From an uncultured Eubacteriales bacterium (GTDB lineage: Bacteria > Bacillota > Clostridia > Oscillospirales > Acutalibacteraceae), in contig ONEU01000043.1 of assembly GCA_900316925.1 (NCBI GenBank), forward strand, positions 1 through 6,201: 6,201 nucleotides of DNA, written 5' to 3'. Numbering within the stretch: the stretch's first letter is position 1; the number at the start of each line of letters is the position of its first letter. Of the stretch, positions 5,178-6,201 are shown piece by piece. Position numbers and translations under genes: made by a program. The notes beneath the pieces are model-generated. The model saw only the letters and a list, made by a program, of their open reading frames with translations, was not told where the DNA came from and did no database searches.

Positions 5178-5639
5178 TCATGCGTGATTCTCTGTCAGAA
5201 ACGCATACAAGCCCTCACACCCGCGGAAGATATCACTGTATGCTTTGTCAAAATCCCTGGTATACCACGGATCGGACACACTGCCCTTGGTGGAGGTATA
5301 GTCCATCAGCATACTCACCTTGTTTTCAAAATCATTCGGCACAATGCGCCGGAGATTTTTGAGATTATTGTAGTCCATGACGATAATCATGTCGTAGCGG
5401 TCATAATCCGATGCCTTGAACTGCCGGGCGGTCTTCCCCTCACAGGAGATCCCGTGCTGCATGAGCTGACGCCTTGCCGGCGGATAAACCGGGTTCCCCA
5501 GCTCCTCGGTGGAGGTGGCGGCTGATTCGATCAGGAAATCCTGTTCCCGATGGTGTCTGCGGACAATATCCTTCATAATAAACTCCGCCATCGGACTCCG
5601 GCAGATATTGCCGTGGCAGACAAACAGTATTTTTATCAT
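5178..5639 (-). CDS. Low-molecular-weight protein tyrosine phosphatase
   Basis: A 153-residue cytosolic phosphatase of the LMW-PTP family, a typical length. It hydrolyses phosphotyrosine (or phosphoarginine in the YwlE branch) through a cysteinyl-phosphate intermediate. The P-loop is VCHGNICRSPMAEF (7-20), with nucleophile Cys8, Arg14 and Ser15; the general acid is Asp123 in SDPWYTRDF (122-130). Tyr126, next to the DPW motif, is the aromatic seen in tyrosine-specific members, which favours a tyrosine rather than arginine substrate, though that is inference. The frame is open 29 codons further upstream, but the ATG at 5639 has a purine-rich AGGAAGAGGAGA before it and the family's M-I-K-I-L-F-V-C start. 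It lies 43 bases behind the TfoX-domain gene without a terminator, so it is probably the second gene of that operon. No capsule or kinase gene is present in the window. Confidence 0.94.
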   Translation of the reverse strand: MIKILFVCHGNICRSPMAEFIMKDIVRRHHREQDFLIESAATSTEELGNPVYPPARRQLMQHGISCEGKTARQFKASDYDRYDMIIVMDYNNLKNLRRIVPNDFENKVSMLMDYTSTKGSVSDPWYTRDFDKAYSDIFRGCEGLYAFLTENHA

Positions 5640-5682
5640 TCTCCTCTTCCTTTCCTCTTCATAACCGTAACAACCCGATATT

Positions 5683-6009
5683 TCAGCCCTTGGCGGACTT
5701 CTTTTTCTTCGGCGGCGGCAATTCACCCACCATTGCAGTCAACAATGCTGTCAGCAGTTCCCGGTTATCCACATCCTCCACCAGCAGCATCTCCTTTGCA
5801 CCCTCATAGGGCTGTTCCAGCGGTGCATCCGGCAACATCTGTCTGGCAGATGCCGTCGGCTTGACCAGCAGCCTGTCATCGTAAATACCGCCGAAAATCT
5901 TTCCCTGATAATAGAGGATATACTCGCCCATCATAGCCCTGCTTGAAATCTCCTCCAATCCTGAAAGCTGCTCCAGCACATAATCAAGATAACCCTTGCT
6001 TGATGCCAT
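5683..6009 (-). CDS. TfoX N-terminal domain protein
   Basis: A 108-residue protein consisting of a TfoX N-terminal domain (PF04993) alone. The signature is SSRAMMGEYILYYQGKIFGGIYDDRLLVKPT (about residues 22-52), followed by P-Y-x-G and a helix 'NRELLTALLTAMVGELP', then a short basic tail with four consecutive lysines (PPPKKKKSAKG). TfoX/Sxy proteins control competence in gammaproteobacteria, but stand-alone N-terminal domains are widespread in Firmicutes and their function is unknown; competence control should not be assumed. Three in-frame ATGs lie close together; the one at 6009 is chosen because GGGAGGG sits 6 bases before it, whereas the next ATG upstream touches that site and the first lies ahead of it. 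A promoter is at 6036-6064. Probably first gene of an operon with the phosphatase. Confidence 0.86.
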   Translation of the reverse strand: MASSKGYLDYVLEQLSGLEEISSRAMMGEYILYYQGKIFGGIYDDRLLVKPTASARQMLPDAPLEQPYEGAKEMLLVEDVDNRELLTALLTAMVGELPPPKKKKSAKG

Positions 6010-6035
6010 ATTCATCCCTCCCATTCTTTTCTTTG

Positions 6036-6064
6036 ATGATATCACACTTTTTGCCATCATGCAA
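6036..6064 (-). promoter_or_regulatory. Sigma-A-type promoter of the TfoX-domain/phosphatase operon
   Basis: On the - strand, TTGCAT (plus 6059-6064), 17 bases, then TATCAT (6036-6041), directly preceded by TGA, an extended -10. The start would be near 6029, about 20 bases before the ATG at 6009. The flanking sequence resembles the udg promoter: identical GCGGCTTGCA (plus 6060-6069 in complement) and identical -10. Confidence 0.65.
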
Positions 6065-6111
6065 GCCGCACAGAGCCTGCGCCACGGAAATCCACTTTTC
6101 CCTGCCAGTTC

Positions 6112-6153
6112 CCGGGGAAAACCTTTTTCTGGCGAAAAAAAGGTTTTCCCCGG
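6112..6153. repeat. 17-bp perfect inverted repeat, probable interspersed palindromic element
   Basis: CCGGGGAAAACCTTTTT (6112-6128) and AAAAAGGTTTTCCCCGG (6137-6153) are perfect complements around the 8-base loop CTGGCGAA. There is no T run outside the stem on either strand, so it is not a classical terminator, although the T's within the stem could weaken RNA-DNA pairing. Similar GGGGAAAACC...GGTTTTCCCC palindromes are, as I recall, common in intergenic DNA of Ruminococcus-like genomes. The surrounding 6070-6201 stretch has no supported gene; the open frame that crosses it is an upstream extension of the TfoX-domain frame. Confidence 0.75.
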
Positions 6154-6201
6154 ACCCCTTTCCAAAATTCGCTGCGGAATAAGCCTTGCAGGAATTGGTA
6201 A

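Noticed and set aside
6010..6165. A 52-residue N-terminal extension of the TfoX-domain protein
   Set aside because: It crosses the palindrome and the predicted promoter, while a well-placed GGGAGGG directs initiation to the ATG at 6009.
6181..6201. TTGCAG at 6187-6192 as a -35 of a + strand gene to the right
   Set aside because: The matching -10 would fall outside the window, so the call cannot be supported.

Overview
The window looks like chromosome from an endospore-forming, low-to-moderate-GC Gram-positive bacterium of the Clostridia, most likely an Oscillospiraceae/Ruminococcus-type gut anaerobe. The grounds are a clear spoIIR gene, two small clostridial-type spore coat genes, sporulation-type promoters, strong AGGAGG ribosome binding sites, an MEP-pathway ispE, and GC-rich palindromic intergenic repeats. 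The genus is inference; no marker gene is present.

Layout. Positions 1-1212 (+ strand) hold the end of a class I/II aminotransferase followed 21 bases later by ispE, closed by a hairpin terminator at 1221-1254. Facing it on the - strand is spoIIR (1253-1846), with a sigma-F-like promoter at 1874-1904. Positions 1905-2090 contain no credible gene but a strongly structured, GC-rich element: hairpins whose loops are complementary to each other, with competing pairings. Next on the - strand come a terminator (2091-2127) and a two-gene CotF-like spore protein operon (2141-2389 and 2402-2575) behind a near-perfect sigma-G-type promoter (2606-2635). Upstream of that, still on the - strand, are a terminator, a family 4 uracil-DNA glycosylase (2676-3260) and a DUF5658-like membrane protein (3324-3674).

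Divergent from these, on the + strand, is a diaminopimelate decarboxylase-like gene (3783-5039) with a TTGACA/TAGAAT promoter and a strong terminator at 5067-5117. The last block, on the - strand, is a probable operon of a TfoX N-terminal-domain protein (5683-6009) and a low-molecular-weight protein tyrosine phosphatase (5178-5639). A 17-bp perfect palindrome lies at 6112-6153.

How it fits together. The genes are mostly housekeeping (isoprenoid precursors, lysine/peptidoglycan, DNA repair) mixed with two forespore-linked sporulation units. The promoter types separate these groups: sigma-F-like before spoIIR, sigma-G-like before the CotF-like pair, and vegetative sigma-A-like before udg, lysA and the TfoX gene. 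I see no mobile element gene, CRISPR array, tRNA or rRNA. The least explained part is the structured intergenic element at 1929-2078.
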